A program made the position numbers and the translations under genes. Of a stretch of DNA of 64,000 nt, positions 1 through 9,284 are shown piece after piece. Position 1 is the stretch's first letter. Every line of letters begins with the position of its first letter. The notes under the pieces were generated by a model that ran no database searches, was not told the origin of the DNA, and worked only from the letters and a program-made list of their open reading frames with translations. Source of the stretch: Variovorax sp. SG517 (lineage in GTDB: Bacteria > Pseudomonadota > Gammaproteobacteria > Burkholderiales > Burkholderiaceae_C); NCBI RefSeq assembly GCF_013376045.1, contig NZ_JABMJG010000001.1, positions 744,001-808,000 on the forward strand, given 5' to 3'.

Positions 1-1
1 C

Positions 2-1408
2 ATGGGCGTGCGCCTGCGCAAGCTGCGCGCGGAGCGCGGCATGACGCAGGTGGCGCTGGCCCAGGCGCTGGGGCTTTCGCCCAGCTACCTCAACCAGATC
101 GAACAGAACCAGCGGCCGCTGACCGTGGCCGTGCTGCTCAGGATCAGCCGCACGCTCGGCGTCGACGTGCAGCAGTTCTCCGAGGACGAGGAAGCCCGCC
201 TCGTCTCGAGCATGCGCGACGCGCTGGCCGACAACCCCGGCGGCGAAGCCGTCGCGCTGCCGGAGCTGCGCGAGGTGGCCTCGCAGATGCCGGCGGTGGC
301 GCGCGCGCTGCTCGCGCTGCATCGCCGCCACCAGGAAGCCATGGAGCGGCTCGAGATCATGGCCGCCGGGCTGGGCGACGGACGCGGCGAGCTCACGAGC
401 GCGCGCCCCATGCCCTTCGAGGCCGTGCGCGACTTCTTCTTCGCCCACCAGAACCACTTCGAGGAACTGGACCAGCGCGCCGAGAGGCTCGCCGAAGAAG
501 CGCGCGGCCACGGCGGCCCGCTGTCCGAATGGCTGCAGCGGCGGCTGCTGGAGCAGCACGGCGTGCGCGTGGTGCCCACCGACGACGACGCCATCGAGAG
601 CCAGCGCCGCTACGACCCCGCCAGCCGCGTGCTGCGCCTGTCGGGCAGCCTGGAGCCGGGCCAGCAGTCGTTTCAGCTCGCGACCCAGCTGGCGCTGCTG
701 GAGCAGACGAGGCTGATCGAATCGCTGCTCGAAGGCGCAGGCTTCGACGACGCCCCGACGCACGCGCTGGCCCGCATAGGGCTGGCGAACTATTTCGCCA
801 GCGCGGTGCTGCTGCCCTACGAGCTCTTCCTGAAGGCTGCGGAAGCCCTGCGCTACGACATCGACCTGCTGGGGCGCCGCTTCGGCGTGGGCTTCGAGAC
901 GGTGTGCCATCGCCTGAGCTCGATGCAGCGGCCCGGCGCGCCCGGCGTGCCCTTCTTCTTCATCCGCGTGGACCGCGCGGGCAACATCTCGAAGCGGCAG
1001 TCGGCCACGCACTTCCACTTCTCGAAGACCGGCGGCACCTGCCCGCTGTGGAACGTGTACGAGGCCTTCGCGCAGCCCGGGCGCGTGCTGCGGCAGCTCG
1101 CGCGCATGCCCGACGGGCGCACCTACCTGTGGGTGGCGCGCACGGTGTCGCACGGGCAGCGCGGGTTCGGCTCACCGAGCAAGGCCTTCGCCATCGGCCT
1201 GGGCTGCGACATCCGGCATGCGCCGAGGCTGGTCTATTCCAAGGGACTCGACCTGGCCGACCAGGACGTGCCCACGCCCATCGGCATGGGCTGCAAGGTG
1301 TGCGAGCGCACCGCCTGCCCGCAGCGGGCGTTCCCCTTCATCGGGCGGGCGCTGGACGTGAACGAGAACGAAAGCAGGTTCACGCCGTATGCGGTGGCGG
1401 ATGCCTAG
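2..1408 (+). CDS. ScfR-type short-chain fatty acyl-CoA regulator (XRE family, probably 5'-truncated by window edge)
   Basis: An N-terminal XRE helix-turn-helix (residues about 1-60, with the recognition-helix segment LSPSYLNQIEQNQRPLT) is followed by an IrrE/ImmA-like middle region and a C-terminal domain carrying a Cys cluster (CKVCERTACPQR) near residue 440. This layout is that of regulators of propionate, glyoxylate and other short-chain acyl-CoA metabolism (RamB/ScfR group, DUF2083). The first ATG lies at base 2. Family members usually have a few residues before MGVRLRKLR, so the true start is probably just outside the window. The 3' end overlaps the convergent AraC gene by about 28 bp. 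The target genes are not visible here. Confidence 0.85.
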   Translation: MGVRLRKLRAERGMTQVALAQALGLSPSYLNQIEQNQRPLTVAVLLRISRTLGVDVQQFSEDEEARLVSSMRDALADNPGGEAVALPELREVASQMPAVARALLALHRRHQEAMERLEIMAAGLGDGRGELTSARPMPFEAVRDFFFAHQNHFEELDQRAERLAEEARGHGGPLSEWLQRRLLEQHGVRVVPTDDDAIESQRRYDPASRVLRLSGSLEPGQQSFQLATQLALLEQTRLIESLLEGAGFDDAPTHALARIGLANYFASAVLLPYELFLKAAEALRYDIDLLGRRFGVGFETVCHRLSSMQRPGAPGVPFFFIRVDRAGNISKRQSATHFHFSKTGGTCPLWNVYEAFAQPGRVLRQLARMPDGRTYLWVARTVSHGQRGFGSPSKAFAIGLGCDIRHAPRLVYSKGLDLADQDVPTPIGMGCKVCERTACPQRAFPFIGRALDVNENESRFTPYAVADA

Positions 1409-2414
1409 GCTCCACCCAACCGGCGGCATCTGGCGCGCCGCAAACATCCTCCCTTCGCCGGCCCGGATCGCCGAGCGCCCTGTACTCGGTCGGCGTCAGG
1501 CCCTTGCGCTTGAGGAACTGCCTGTTGAAGTTCGAAATGTTGTTGAAGCCGACCGCGTAGCAGATGGCGCTGATCTGCCGGTCGCCATGAAGGAGCAACT
1601 GGCAGGCCCTGGTCACCCGCAGCTCCGTGACGAAGGAGGTGAACGTGGTGCCGGTGAGCTTTCGGAACTGCCGCGACAGCGCTGCCTCCTGCATTCCGAA
1701 CTTGGCGCTGATCTCGGGCAGGCTGAATTCCTGCATGTAGTTCGTCCGCAGGTAGTCGAGCACCGCGTAGATCTTTCCCCATCGGCAGTGGGCCAGGGGC
1801 TGCGCCTGCTCGTAGTTCAGCCTCGTGAGAACGCGCGTGTCCTTCCATCGCGCGAGTTCGTTCAGAAGCGCCGCGAAAGCCGCGAAGCGCTCCAGCCCGC
1901 GGCTCTGCGCGATCCTCGTCAGGTAGCTCGCCGCGGCCTCCCGGAATCCGACGAACTCGACGCCCTGGCGGGCCCTGTCCAGGAGGGCTTCGGCCTCGCG
2001 CAGGTCCGGCAGCAAGGCCATGCTGTTGCGCAAGGGCGCCTCGGCGAACCGCAGCACCGGGTTCATCGCCGCGCATGCATCGTCGGCCGGGCCCGAGAAC
2101 CGGAAGTTGTGCGGCAGGCGCGGACCGATCAGCACGACGTTGCCCGGCGCGAAGCTGTGGATCTCGTCGCCCACGAAGGCGCGCGCGAACGGGGCGCCTA
2201 TCGCATGGAGCTCGAAATCCTGGGGATAGCGCAGCCGCCCGGGCAGCCACGGCACGCCGCGCTCCGAAAAGGACAGGCACGAGTTCATGTCTATCGGCGA
2301 TCCGCGGCGCTGCGGCTGCGCCGGCTGGCCGTGCTCGAATTCGGGCAGCTGCAAGAGGGAACAGCCATCGTCCGCGCTGCCGGAAAACGCCGGCTCTCGC
2401 AATCTCGTCTGCAT
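1380..2414 (-). CDS. AraC-family transcriptional regulator with cupin sensor domain
   Basis: The C-terminal 100 residues hold two helix-turn-helix motifs typical of AraC/XylS proteins (around LPEISAKFGMQEAALSRQFR and ISAICYAVGFNNISNFNRQF). The N-terminal half has the cupin signature of sugar-type AraC regulators (FELH, FVGDEIHSFAPGNVVLIG, LPH). It lies on the same strand as, and just after, the ABC importer genes (59 bp from the ATPase stop), so it may be co-transcribed and control them. The start is uncertain: ATGs at 2444, 2414 and 2288 are in frame and none has a strong ribosome-binding site. The C-terminal tail of about 25 residues beyond the HTH overlaps the convergent ScfR gene and may be non-functional. 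Confidence 0.8.
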   Translation of the reverse strand: MQTRLREPAFSGSADDGCSLLQLPEFEHGQPAQPQRRGSPIDMNSCLSFSERGVPWLPGRLRYPQDFELHAIGAPFARAFVGDEIHSFAPGNVVLIGPRLPHNFRFSGPADDACAAMNPVLRFAEAPLRNSMALLPDLREAEALLDRARQGVEFVGFREAAASYLTRIAQSRGLERFAAFAALLNELARWKDTRVLTRLNYEQAQPLAHCRWGKIYAVLDYLRTNYMQEFSLPEISAKFGMQEAALSRQFRKLTGTTFTSFVTELRVTRACQLLLHGDRQISAICYAVGFNNISNFNRQFLKRKGLTPTEYRALGDPGRRREDVCGAPDAAGWVEPRHPPPHTA

Positions 2415-2473
2415 GGTCTGGAGGCTGCCCCGCCCGAGTCGCATCGTCGTCCGGCAAGGGCAGCGGGCGTGGC

Positions 2474-3523
2474 CTAGTTCACGGAGGAAACGATGGACAC
2501 GCCATGGTCGGCCAGGTGCAGGCTCACCGGCGCGCCATGGGCCAGGGTCTGCCTGACCTCGGGCGACACCACGAAGATTTCGCCGAGCTCGCTGGAGAAG
2601 GTGTACTCGACGGTACTGCCGACGTAGGTCCTCTTGATCACCCGCGCCGCGAGGCCGTCGTTGGCCACGGGCCTGATGACCCAGGCTTCCGGTCGCACGG
2701 CGACCTTCACCGGTCCCGGGCCGATTCCGGCGGGTGTCGCGATGCTCAGGGATCCCAGGCGAACGCGCTGCTGCCCGTCGCAAAGTCCGTCGAACAGCAT
2801 GGCCTCGCCCATGAAGCCCGCCACGAACTCCGACTGCGGCGATTCGTACAGCTCATGGGGTTCCCCGCGCTGCGCGATCACGCCCTGGTCCATCACGATG
2901 ATGTGGTCGCTGACCGCCAGCGCCTCGCTCTGGTCGTGCGTCACATAGGCCACCGTCAGCGAAAGGCGCTGCTGCAGCGAGCGGATCTCCTCGCGCATGG
3001 AACGCCGCAGGCGGGCGTCCAGGTTGGACAGGGGCTCGTCGAACAGCAGCACCGCGGGCTCCAGCGCAAGCGCACGCGCGAGCGCAACGCGTTGCTGCTG
3101 GCCGCCGGAGAGCTCGCTCGGCATGCGCTCGTTCATTCCCTTCAGCCCGACGGTCTCGAGCATCAGCCCCGCCTTCTCCCTGGCCTGGGGCTTCGGCAGG
3201 CCCGACATGCGCAGCCCGTAGGACACGTTCTCGATCACGCTCATGTGCGGGAACAGCGCATAGCTCTGGAAGACCAAGCTCACGTTGCGCTGCGCCGCGC
3301 CGAGCGTGGTGACGTCCACGCCGTCGATGAAGATGCGGCCCGAGCTTGGGCTCTCCAGGCCCGCGATCATCCGCAGCGTCGTGGTCTTTCCGCACCCCGA
3401 GGGGCCGAGGATGGTGGTCAGCGTCCCCTTGGGCACGCCGAAGCTGATGTCCCTGACGACCATCGGCGCGCCGGCGCCGGTGCCGTAGCTCTTGGAGACG
3501 TTCTTGAATTCGATGCCGTACAT
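2474..3523 (-). CDS. ABC importer ATPase (AfuC/FbpC/PotA-like)
   Basis: This 349-residue ATPase energises the importer encoded upstream. All nucleotide-binding motifs are intact: Walker A GPSGCGKTTT (about residue 39), Q-loop LVFQSYALFPHM, signature LSGGQQQR, Walker B VLLFDEPLSNLDAR and the switch histidine THD. A C-terminal TOBE-type region (about residues 240-349) is typical of iron(III), polyamine and phosphorylated-sugar importers. The start at 3523 is 26 bp after the permease stop. The family cannot be told apart from ferric or sugar-phosphate importers by the ATPase alone. The binding protein is AfuA-like. Confidence 0.9.
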   Translation of the reverse strand: MYGIEFKNVSKSYGTGAGAPMVVRDISFGVPKGTLTTILGPSGCGKTTTLRMIAGLESPSSGRIFIDGVDVTTLGAAQRNVSLVFQSYALFPHMSVIENVSYGLRMSGLPKPQAREKAGLMLETVGLKGMNERMPSELSGGQQQRVALARALALEPAVLLFDEPLSNLDARLRRSMREEIRSLQQRLSLTVAYVTHDQSEALAVSDHIIVMDQGVIAQRGEPHELYESPQSEFVAGFMGEAMLFDGLCDGQQRVRLGSLSIATPAGIGPGPVKVAVRPEAWVIRPVANDGLAARVIKRTYVGSTVEYTFSSELGEIFVVSPEVRQTLAHGAPVSLHLADHGVSIVSSVN

Positions 3524-3549
3524 GGTTTTCTCTCGATGGAAGATGGGGA

Positions 3550-5787
3550 TCATGGCGATGCCGTTGCCGCTGGGCTTCGGGCTGGGCTTCTGTTCACGCC
3601 GGGCGTGCCGCCGGCAGGTGCTGCCGGCGCGGGAGTCCTTCTGCCCAGGCGGCGATTGCCGATCCACCACTGCACACAGCCCGTGACCAGCGCCATCAGG
3701 ACGATGAGGGCCGTGCTGTACGCCAGGGCGACGCCGTAGTCGCCCTGGCCCACGCGCCCGATGATGAAGGTCGTCGCCAGCTCGGTCTCCGCCGTCACGA
3801 GGAAGATCACGGCGGACACGGTGGTCATCGACCGCACGAAACTGTAGATGAGCGAAGCGGCCAGCGCGGGCTTGAGCAGCGGCAGCGTGACCGACCAGAG
3901 CGTGCGCGCCGTCGAGGCGCGAAGCATCAGAGAGGCCTCGTCGAGCGACTTGTCGAGCTGCTTGAACGCAGCGGCGCCGGCGCGCACGCCCACCGGAAGA
4001 TTCCGGAAAATGAAGCACATCACGATGATCAGGCCGGTGCCGGTCATCTCCAGCGGCGGCACGTTGAACGCGAGCACGTAGCTCACGCCCAGGACCGTTC
4101 CCGGAATCGCAAAGGCCATGAGGGCCGAGAACTCGAACGCGCCCTGCGCGCGAAACTGGACGCGGGCCAGCAGCCAGGCGATCAACAGGCCCAGGCCCGC
4201 CGTGAGCGGTGCCGCGAGCGCCGCCAGGCGCACCGTCGTGAAGAGCGAATCCCAGGCAACGCCGATCCATTGCACGGCGCCACCATCGATCGCGAAATCG
4301 AAGGCCGTGCGGAAGTGGGCAAGGGTCGGCGAATAGTTGCGGCCCCAGGTCTGCACGAAGCCGCCACAGAATGCGAACACATAGACGACCAGCGTGAAGA
4401 CCAGCCAGGGCACCACCACGCACAGCGCCGCGCGCCGAAGCCCGTCGGGCAGGCGCATCGAGAGGCCCGCGTCGCCCTTGCCCGAGACGGTGGTGAAGTT
4501 CTTCCGGCCGAGAACGCGGCGCTGCAGCGCGAAGACGCCCAGTGCGAACACGCTGAGGATGAGGGCGAGCGCGGCCGCCCTGCCCTGGTCGAACTGGGCG
4601 CCGACGATGGCGAAGAAGATCTCCGTGGACAGCACCGAGAACTGGCCGCCGACGATGATCGGGTTGCCGAAGTCCGCGATGCTCTCGATGAAGCCGACGA
4701 GGAACGCATTGGTGAGGCCCGGCAGCATCAGCGGGAAGGTCACGTACAGGAAGGTGCGCCAGCCGCCCGCGCGCAGGGTCTGCGAGGCCTCCTCCAGCGA
4801 AGGGCTGATGCCTTCGATGACACCGCGCACGATCAGGAAGGCGATCGGGGTGAAAGCGAACAGCTGCGCAAGCCACACGCCGAACCAGCCATAGAACCAG
4901 CGCGTGGGCTCCACGCCGAAGGCCCATTCGACCAGTTGGTTGACGAGGCCCGCGCGGCCGAACAGGAGGATGAGGCCCAGCCCCACCACGAACGGAGGCG
5001 TGATGATGGGCAGGGGCGCGAGGAACCGCAGCGCGTTGCGGATCCGGGAGTCGCTGCGGTTCTCGACCAGTGCCAGGAGCGTGCCGAGCACCGTCGTCGT
5101 GATGCCGGTCAGCGTGGCCAGCGCCAGCGTGTTCCACGCGACGCCGCAGCTTTGCGCCGAATACACGCAGCCGACGCCCCAGATACGCTCGCTCGCGATG
5201 CGTGCGAGCCAGGCTGCCACGCTGGGCTGGCCGCTGTCGTCGAGGAAGGCGCCGTACAGCGACCTGAAGACCGGGAAGGCGACGAAGGTGACCAGCAGGC
5301 CGCTGACGCCGACGACCGCCGCCGCCACGAACAGGTCGCCGCGGAACGCACCGGTGCGCGCCATGCCGAAGGCAGTCAGCATCAGCAGCGAGCACAGCAC
5401 CAGCATGGCGCCCCAGCCGAAGCCGGGCTGGCTTGCGCCGGCGATCAGGCCGGTGCCAGGCAATCCGATGGCAAAGCCCTGCAGCAGCACGCCAGCGGCA
5501 CCCAGCGCGCCGCACCAGGCAAGAAGGCGGCCCTGCGCCCTGCCCGGTGCCATGCGCAGGGCCGCCAGGGCGGCGACCATCGGCCAGAGCCCCAGTGCCA
5601 GCCAGGGGCGCCGATGCAGCAATGTCTGGGCGAGCGCGCTGGAGCTGTCGTGCCCCGCGAGCAATTCGCCGATGCCCTGCAGGCCGGACAGGCCCTCGGG
5701 CAGCGCGTACCAGGGAAGGACGCAGAACGCGACGAGGCCGATGATCGACCAGACCGCGATCGGTCGGTTGTTGTCGTTGAGTTTCAT
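3550..5787 (-). CDS. ABC importer permease, two fused membrane domains (AfuB/FbpB-like)
   Basis: This 745-residue inner-membrane protein contains two copies of the binding-protein-dependent transport domain. Each has an EAA loop that docks the ATPase: EEASQTLRAGGWRTFLYVTF in the first half and DEASLMLRASTARTLWSVTL in the second. Several extra N-terminal membrane segments precede the first domain. Fusion of both permease halves is the rule in the FbpB/AfuB/PhnV-U-like group. It starts 10 bp after the stop of the binding-protein gene and is followed by the ATPase, so the three form one operon. The substrate is likely an anion such as a phosphorylated sugar, phosphonate or Fe(III). Confidence 0.9.
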   Translation of the reverse strand: MKLNDNNRPIAVWSIIGLVAFCVLPWYALPEGLSGLQGIGELLAGHDSSSALAQTLLHRRPWLALGLWPMVAALAALRMAPGRAQGRLLAWCGALGAAGVLLQGFAIGLPGTGLIAGASQPGFGWGAMLVLCSLLMLTAFGMARTGAFRGDLFVAAAVVGVSGLLVTFVAFPVFRSLYGAFLDDSGQPSVAAWLARIASERIWGVGCVYSAQSCGVAWNTLALATLTGITTTVLGTLLALVENRSDSRIRNALRFLAPLPIITPPFVVGLGLILLFGRAGLVNQLVEWAFGVEPTRWFYGWFGVWLAQLFAFTPIAFLIVRGVIEGISPSLEEASQTLRAGGWRTFLYVTFPLMLPGLTNAFLVGFIESIADFGNPIIVGGQFSVLSTEIFFAIVGAQFDQGRAAALALILSVFALGVFALQRRVLGRKNFTTVSGKGDAGLSMRLPDGLRRAALCVVVPWLVFTLVVYVFAFCGGFVQTWGRNYSPTLAHFRTAFDFAIDGGAVQWIGVAWDSLFTTVRLAALAAPLTAGLGLLIAWLLARVQFRAQGAFEFSALMAFAIPGTVLGVSYVLAFNVPPLEMTGTGLIIVMCFIFRNLPVGVRAGAAAFKQLDKSLDEASLMLRASTARTLWSVTLPLLKPALAASLIYSFVRSMTTVSAVIFLVTAETELATTFIIGRVGQGDYGVALAYSTALIVLMALVTGCVQWWIGNRRLGRRTPAPAAPAGGTPGVNRSPARSPAATASP

Positions 5788-5797
5788 GCCGGAACGA

Positions 5798-6847
5798 TCA
5801 GCGTTGCTGGGAATTGACCTCGCGCTCCCAGCGTTCGATCAGGCGCTTGCGCTCTGCCGACTGCCCGTACTTCGCGTAGTCGTAGTCGATGAGGCGGATC
5901 TTGCGGAAATCGGGAATGTGGCTGTCCAGGCTGGCCGACTTGTTCGCGGGCAGCTGGTACTGGTGCGCCGCGGCAGCCAACTGCTGTGCCGCCGGGGTCA
6001 GCGCCCATTCATAGAACTTCCTGGCGTTGTCGAGGTTGCGTGCGCCCTTGACGATCGACATCGATCCGATCTCCGCGCCCGTTCCCTCGCAGGGTGTCGC
6101 GGTCGCGATCGGGAAGCCCTGCATCTGCTCGCTGGGCGCGTCATGGACGAAGCTGATGGAAACCGTCGTCTCGCCTCGGGCCGCCGCCTTGATCGGCCCC
6201 GTGCCGGAGCGCGCGTACTGCCCGACGTTCCTGTGCAGCGCCTTCATGTACTCGAAGGCCTTGTCCTCGCCCATCAGCTGCACCAGGGTCGCGATCATGG
6301 TGTAGGCGGTACCCGAACTCGCCGGATTGGCGACCTGGATCTCGCCGCGCAGCGCCGGCGAGAGCAGGTCCTTCCAGCACTTGGGCTCCGGCAGCTTCTT
6401 CTTCGCAAGCAGCTCGGTGTTGAATGCGAAGCCCAGCGGCCCTGAATACACGCCCACGGTCCGCCATTTCGATTGCTCGGCCTGCGCCTGCGACCATGCG
6501 TGAAGCTGCGGCAGCGACGGCGACTTGTATTCGAGCGTCAGATCCTGCTCGGCCGCCTGCAGGTGGGGATCGCCCGTCCCGCCGAACCACACGTCGGTCT
6601 TTGGATTGCTGCGCTCCGCCAGCAGCTGCGCCAGCGCCTCGCCGCTGCCGCGCTTCAGCACGTTGACCTTGATGCCGGAACTGCGGGCGAAGGTCGTGCT
6701 CATGAGCGAGCACCATTCGTCCTGCACGGAGCAGATGACGTTCAGCTGGCCGGCACCCTGGGCATGGGCGGCAGGAACGCCGGCCACGCCTGCCACACCT
6801 GCCATGGCGAGGGCAGCAATCGCGGCGAGCGCGTTTTTCTTCTTCAT
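5798..6847 (-). CDS. Periplasmic substrate-binding protein of ABC importer (AfuA/FbpA-like)
   Basis: This is a 349-residue protein with a clear Sec signal peptide (KKK n-region, Ala-rich core, cleavage near AHAQ). The body is a type-2 periplasmic binding fold of the ferric/sugar-phosphate/phosphonate group: LNVICS at the start, DVWFGGTGDP, ANPASSGTAYT and an Arg-Ser-Gly-Thr-Gly segment where ligands usually bind. The start at 6847 is fixed by an AAGGAGAC ribosome-binding site. It leads the importer operon. The leader just upstream holds direct repeats suited to an OmpR-type regulator, and such a regulator is encoded next door, so expression is probably controlled by that two-component system. 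The ligand is unproven. Confidence 0.85.
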   Translation of the reverse strand: MKKKNALAAIAALAMAGVAGVAGVPAAHAQGAGQLNVICSVQDEWCSLMSTTFARSSGIKVNVLKRGSGEALAQLLAERSNPKTDVWFGGTGDPHLQAAEQDLTLEYKSPSLPQLHAWSQAQAEQSKWRTVGVYSGPLGFAFNTELLAKKKLPEPKCWKDLLSPALRGEIQVANPASSGTAYTMIATLVQLMGEDKAFEYMKALHRNVGQYARSGTGPIKAAARGETTVSISFVHDAPSEQMQGFPIATATPCEGTGAEIGSMSIVKGARNLDNARKFYEWALTPAAQQLAAAAHQYQLPANKSASLDSHIPDFRKIRLIDYDYAKYGQSAERKRLIERWEREVNSQQR

Positions 6848-6899
6848 GTTCGTCTCCTTGACGGTTGGATCGAGAGATTTTTCGAAAGCACTGCCCCCG

Positions 6900-6918
6900 C
6901 CACGCGAATCCACGCGAA
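6900..6918 (-). promoter_or_regulatory. Tandem direct repeat, candidate OmpR-family operator
   Basis: On the minus strand TTCGCGTGG occurs twice with a 10-bp period, and a partial third copy (TTCGCAGCC) lies immediately upstream. Head-to-tail half-sites at 10-11 bp spacing are what OmpR/PhoB-type regulators bind. The site ends 52 bp before the binding-protein ATG and about 20 bp before an AT-rich -10-like stretch (CGAAAAATC). This is where a PhoB-type activator would replace a -35 box. The response regulator encoded at 8340-9026 is the obvious candidate. Confidence 0.5.
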
Positions 6919-6991
6919 GGCTGCGAAAAGGCACGGTTCGGAAAGCGCGGACAACAGGCGCAGCGACGCGGCATCGCTGCACCGCGGGCGG

Positions 6992-8338
6992 TCAGGGCCC
7001 CTGGCTCCAGCGAACGACGGCGTCGACCCCGATGACGCGGCCACCGTCGACCCGGTTGTGGATCTCCATGCTCGCGCCCATGGCCTCCGCGATCTGGCGG
7101 CAGATGGACAGGCCGAGCCCGACACCGCCCTTGGTTGCGGAGAACGCCTGGAACAGCCGCGGGCGCAGCGCGTCGTCCACGCCGGGCCCGCCGTCCCACA
7201 CCACCAGCTCCACCGTCGCGGCGTAGGCGCGCACCAGGATGCCAAGGCGGCCGCCGTCGGGCGTGTGATGTATCGCGTTCGCAAGCAGGTTGCGAAGCAG
7301 CTCGCCGAGCATGAGCGGATCGCCGGTGGCGCCCAGTGTGTCGTCGCCTTCGAGGGCGAAGTCCAGGCGCTTGGCCGCGATGAGCGGTGCGAGCTCCATC
7401 ACCGCGTCCAGCGCCACGGCATGCAGCAGCACCGTCTGCAGCCGGCCCGCGCGCTTGATCTGCTCGAGCTTGCTCAGGCTGAGCAGCTGGTTGGCCATGT
7501 CCGTCGCGCGATCCACCGTGTGCAGCATCTGCGGCAGGACCTCGGTGGCCGGCACGTCGCCCGCGATGGCCGACTGCAGCTGGGTGCGAAGCACCGACAT
7601 CGGGGTGCGCAGCTGGTGCGACGCGTCGGCGAGGAAACGGCGCTGCTCTTCCACCCACTCGCGCTGCCGCAGATGGAGTTCATGCATGCGCGCCATCGCC
7701 GGGCGAAGCTCGGACGGCCCGTCGTAGAGCTCCATATCGAGTTGCGGTGCATCGAGGGCCTGGCGTGCGCGCTCCAGCCAGCGCGAGGTCAGGACCACTC
7801 CCGAGATCACCACCAGCGACATGCCGACCGCGGCCGTGCCGATCCATCCGAGCAACCCCAAGGGAAGCTCGTGCCAGACGTCGAAGCGCACATGCATGGG
7901 CTCGGCGAACTGGACGACCACTTTCCGGCCAGGATCCCCCGCGTCCTTGCGCAGGGCCGCCACGGCCCGCACCGACACGTTGCCTCGCTGGCTCACGTAG
8001 AAGCGGGGCTCGCCGGACTCGGGCAAGGTCGATATCCAGGGGAAGGCCTCGAGCTGCGGATCGCCCGCGATCCGGCTCCCGTCGACGGACCCGAGCCGAT
8101 AGAACAGCGGCACCGGCGGCAGCGGACCTTGGGCGCCCTGCATCTCCCCGCCCACGGTATCGATCTGCCCGAGCTTCGCCGCAAGGCGGGCATCCTGCTC
8201 GCGCGCCAGTGCGACCAGGGCCGCCACCAAGTGGACGAGCACGATGCACGCGGTCAGCAGCCACAGCCCGCCGAGCAGCCACAGGAGCAGGAAGCGCCTC
8301 AGCGACGTGGGGCGCGGCGATCGAAGCGGCGGCGTCAT
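6992..8338 (-). CDS. Sensor histidine kinase (OmpR-partner class)
   Basis: This 448-residue membrane sensor has a transmembrane segment at about residues 15-40, a periplasmic loop of about 120 residues and a second transmembrane segment near residue 165. The phosphoacceptor motif is FLADASHQLRTPM (H near 250), followed by a catalytic domain with N-box NLLANAIHHT, G1 WDGGPGV and G2 GVGLGLSICR. Its start lies 1 bp after the response-regulator stop (TGACATG), so the two are translationally coupled. The layout resembles TctE/QseC-type kinases. Since a soluble PhnD-like protein is encoded divergently, the kinase may read ligand occupancy of that protein. Confidence 0.9.
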   Translation of the reverse strand: MTPPLRSPRPTSLRRFLLLWLLGGLWLLTACIVLVHLVAALVALAREQDARLAAKLGQIDTVGGEMQGAQGPLPPVPLFYRLGSVDGSRIAGDPQLEAFPWISTLPESGEPRFYVSQRGNVSVRAVAALRKDAGDPGRKVVVQFAEPMHVRFDVWHELPLGLLGWIGTAAVGMSLVVISGVVLTSRWLERARQALDAPQLDMELYDGPSELRPAMARMHELHLRQREWVEEQRRFLADASHQLRTPMSVLRTQLQSAIAGDVPATEVLPQMLHTVDRATDMANQLLSLSKLEQIKRAGRLQTVLLHAVALDAVMELAPLIAAKRLDFALEGDDTLGATGDPLMLGELLRNLLANAIHHTPDGGRLGILVRAYAATVELVVWDGGPGVDDALRPRLFQAFSATKGGVGLGLSICRQIAEAMGASMEIHNRVDGGRVIGVDAVVRWSQGP

Positions 8339-8339
8339 G

Positions 8340-9026
8340 TCAGGCCGAAGGACGCTGCGCCGCCGCCGAGGCGTCGTCGCACAACAGGTAGCCGACGCCA
8401 CGCAGGTTCAGCACTTCGACATTCGCGCCGACCAGCTTCTTCCTGAGCCTGTGCACGACGACATCGATGGCGTCCGCCTGCGCCGCGTCCGCGCCGAACA
8501 CCGCCTCCCTCAATACCTCCCTGGGGACGACGTGCTCGACGCGTGACATCAGCTTTTTCAAAAGATCGGCCTCGCGCTGCGAAAGATCGAGCGGGCTCTG
8601 GTCCTTGTAGAAGACATTGGCCGACGCCTCGTAGCGCAGCCGCCCGCACCGGAACTGCCCGTCGCGTCCGAAGCGGCGGGTCAATGCGCCGATGCGCGCG
8701 ATCATCTCCTCCAGGTCGAACGGCTTGGCCAGATAGTCGTCCGCCCCGGCGTTCAGTCCCGCGATCCGGTCGCCGACCGCGCCCCTGGCGGTCAGCACGA
8801 GTACCGGCGTCGTGTTCCCGTCGCCTCGCAGGCGATGCAGCAGCTCGAGCCCGTCGAGCCCCGGAAGCGACAGGTCGAGCACGATGATGTCGAAGCTCTT
8901 CTTGCGGGCCGCAGCCAGGGCCTCGATGCCATCGCTGCAGCACAGAAGCTCGAAGCCGCGCGATGACAGGCTGCGGGAGAGCACCCCCGACAGGTCAAAG
9001 TCGTCTTCCACGAGCAAAAGCTTCAT
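8340..9026 (-). CDS. OmpR/PhoB-family response regulator
   Basis: The 228-residue protein begins MKLLLVEDDF and has a receiver domain with acidic pocket ED, phospho-Asp in IIVLDLSLPG, Thr in LTARG and Lys in LAKPF. A winged-helix DNA-binding domain (about residues 125-220) ends with the RGVGYLL signature. The start at 9026 was chosen because receiver domains begin exactly there. An in-frame upstream extension has no homology. The gene leads the RR-kinase pair and is divergent from a PhnD-like gene across a 258-bp region. Confidence 0.92.
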   Translation of the reverse strand: MKLLLVEDDFDLSGVLSRSLSSRGFELLCCSDGIEALAAARKKSFDIIVLDLSLPGLDGLELLHRLRGDGNTTPVLVLTARGAVGDRIAGLNAGADDYLAKPFDLEEMIARIGALTRRFGRDGQFRCGRLRYEASANVFYKDQSPLDLSQREADLLKKLMSRVEHVVPREVLREAVFGADAAQADAIDVVVHRLRKKLVGANVEVLNLRGVGYLLCDDASAAAQRPSA

Positions 9027-9258
9027 GCCCGAATGGTGCCAGCAAGGGCCTTTCCAGGGACTGGGGCTTGCACCACGCATCGGCGAAAGGCAGTCGAAAG
9101 AAAGGACGAGAGAAAGGCCTCCCGGGCGAAGTCTTTCAACATGCTTTCGCACAGCCACCGTGCTTTTCCTCTCGGCCGCGCCGCGCGGCGACTCAATCAT
9201 GAGTTCGGGGCCGCGCACCCGGCTGCTCGGTGCGCGCCTCCCTGCCCACCAACGACAC

Positions 9259-9273
9259 ATGCTGGAAAAGCAT
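9259..9273. promoter_or_regulatory. Short inverted repeat before ribosome-binding site
   Basis: ATGCT-GGAAA-AGCAT forms a 5-bp perfect dyad immediately upstream of the AGGAGA ribosome-binding site of the PhnD-like gene. It could be a small operator or an RNA hairpin affecting translation. The evidence is symmetry alone. Confidence 0.25.
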
Positions 9274-9284
9274 CAGGAGACAAA

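Noticed and set aside
6887..6902. Sigma-54 promoter (TGGC...TGCT with correct -24/-12 spacing) upstream of the importer operon
   Set aside because: GG and GC spacing fits, but the rest of the consensus is poor. The neighbouring regulator is OmpR type, not a sigma-54 activator, and the OmpR-type repeats give a better explanation.
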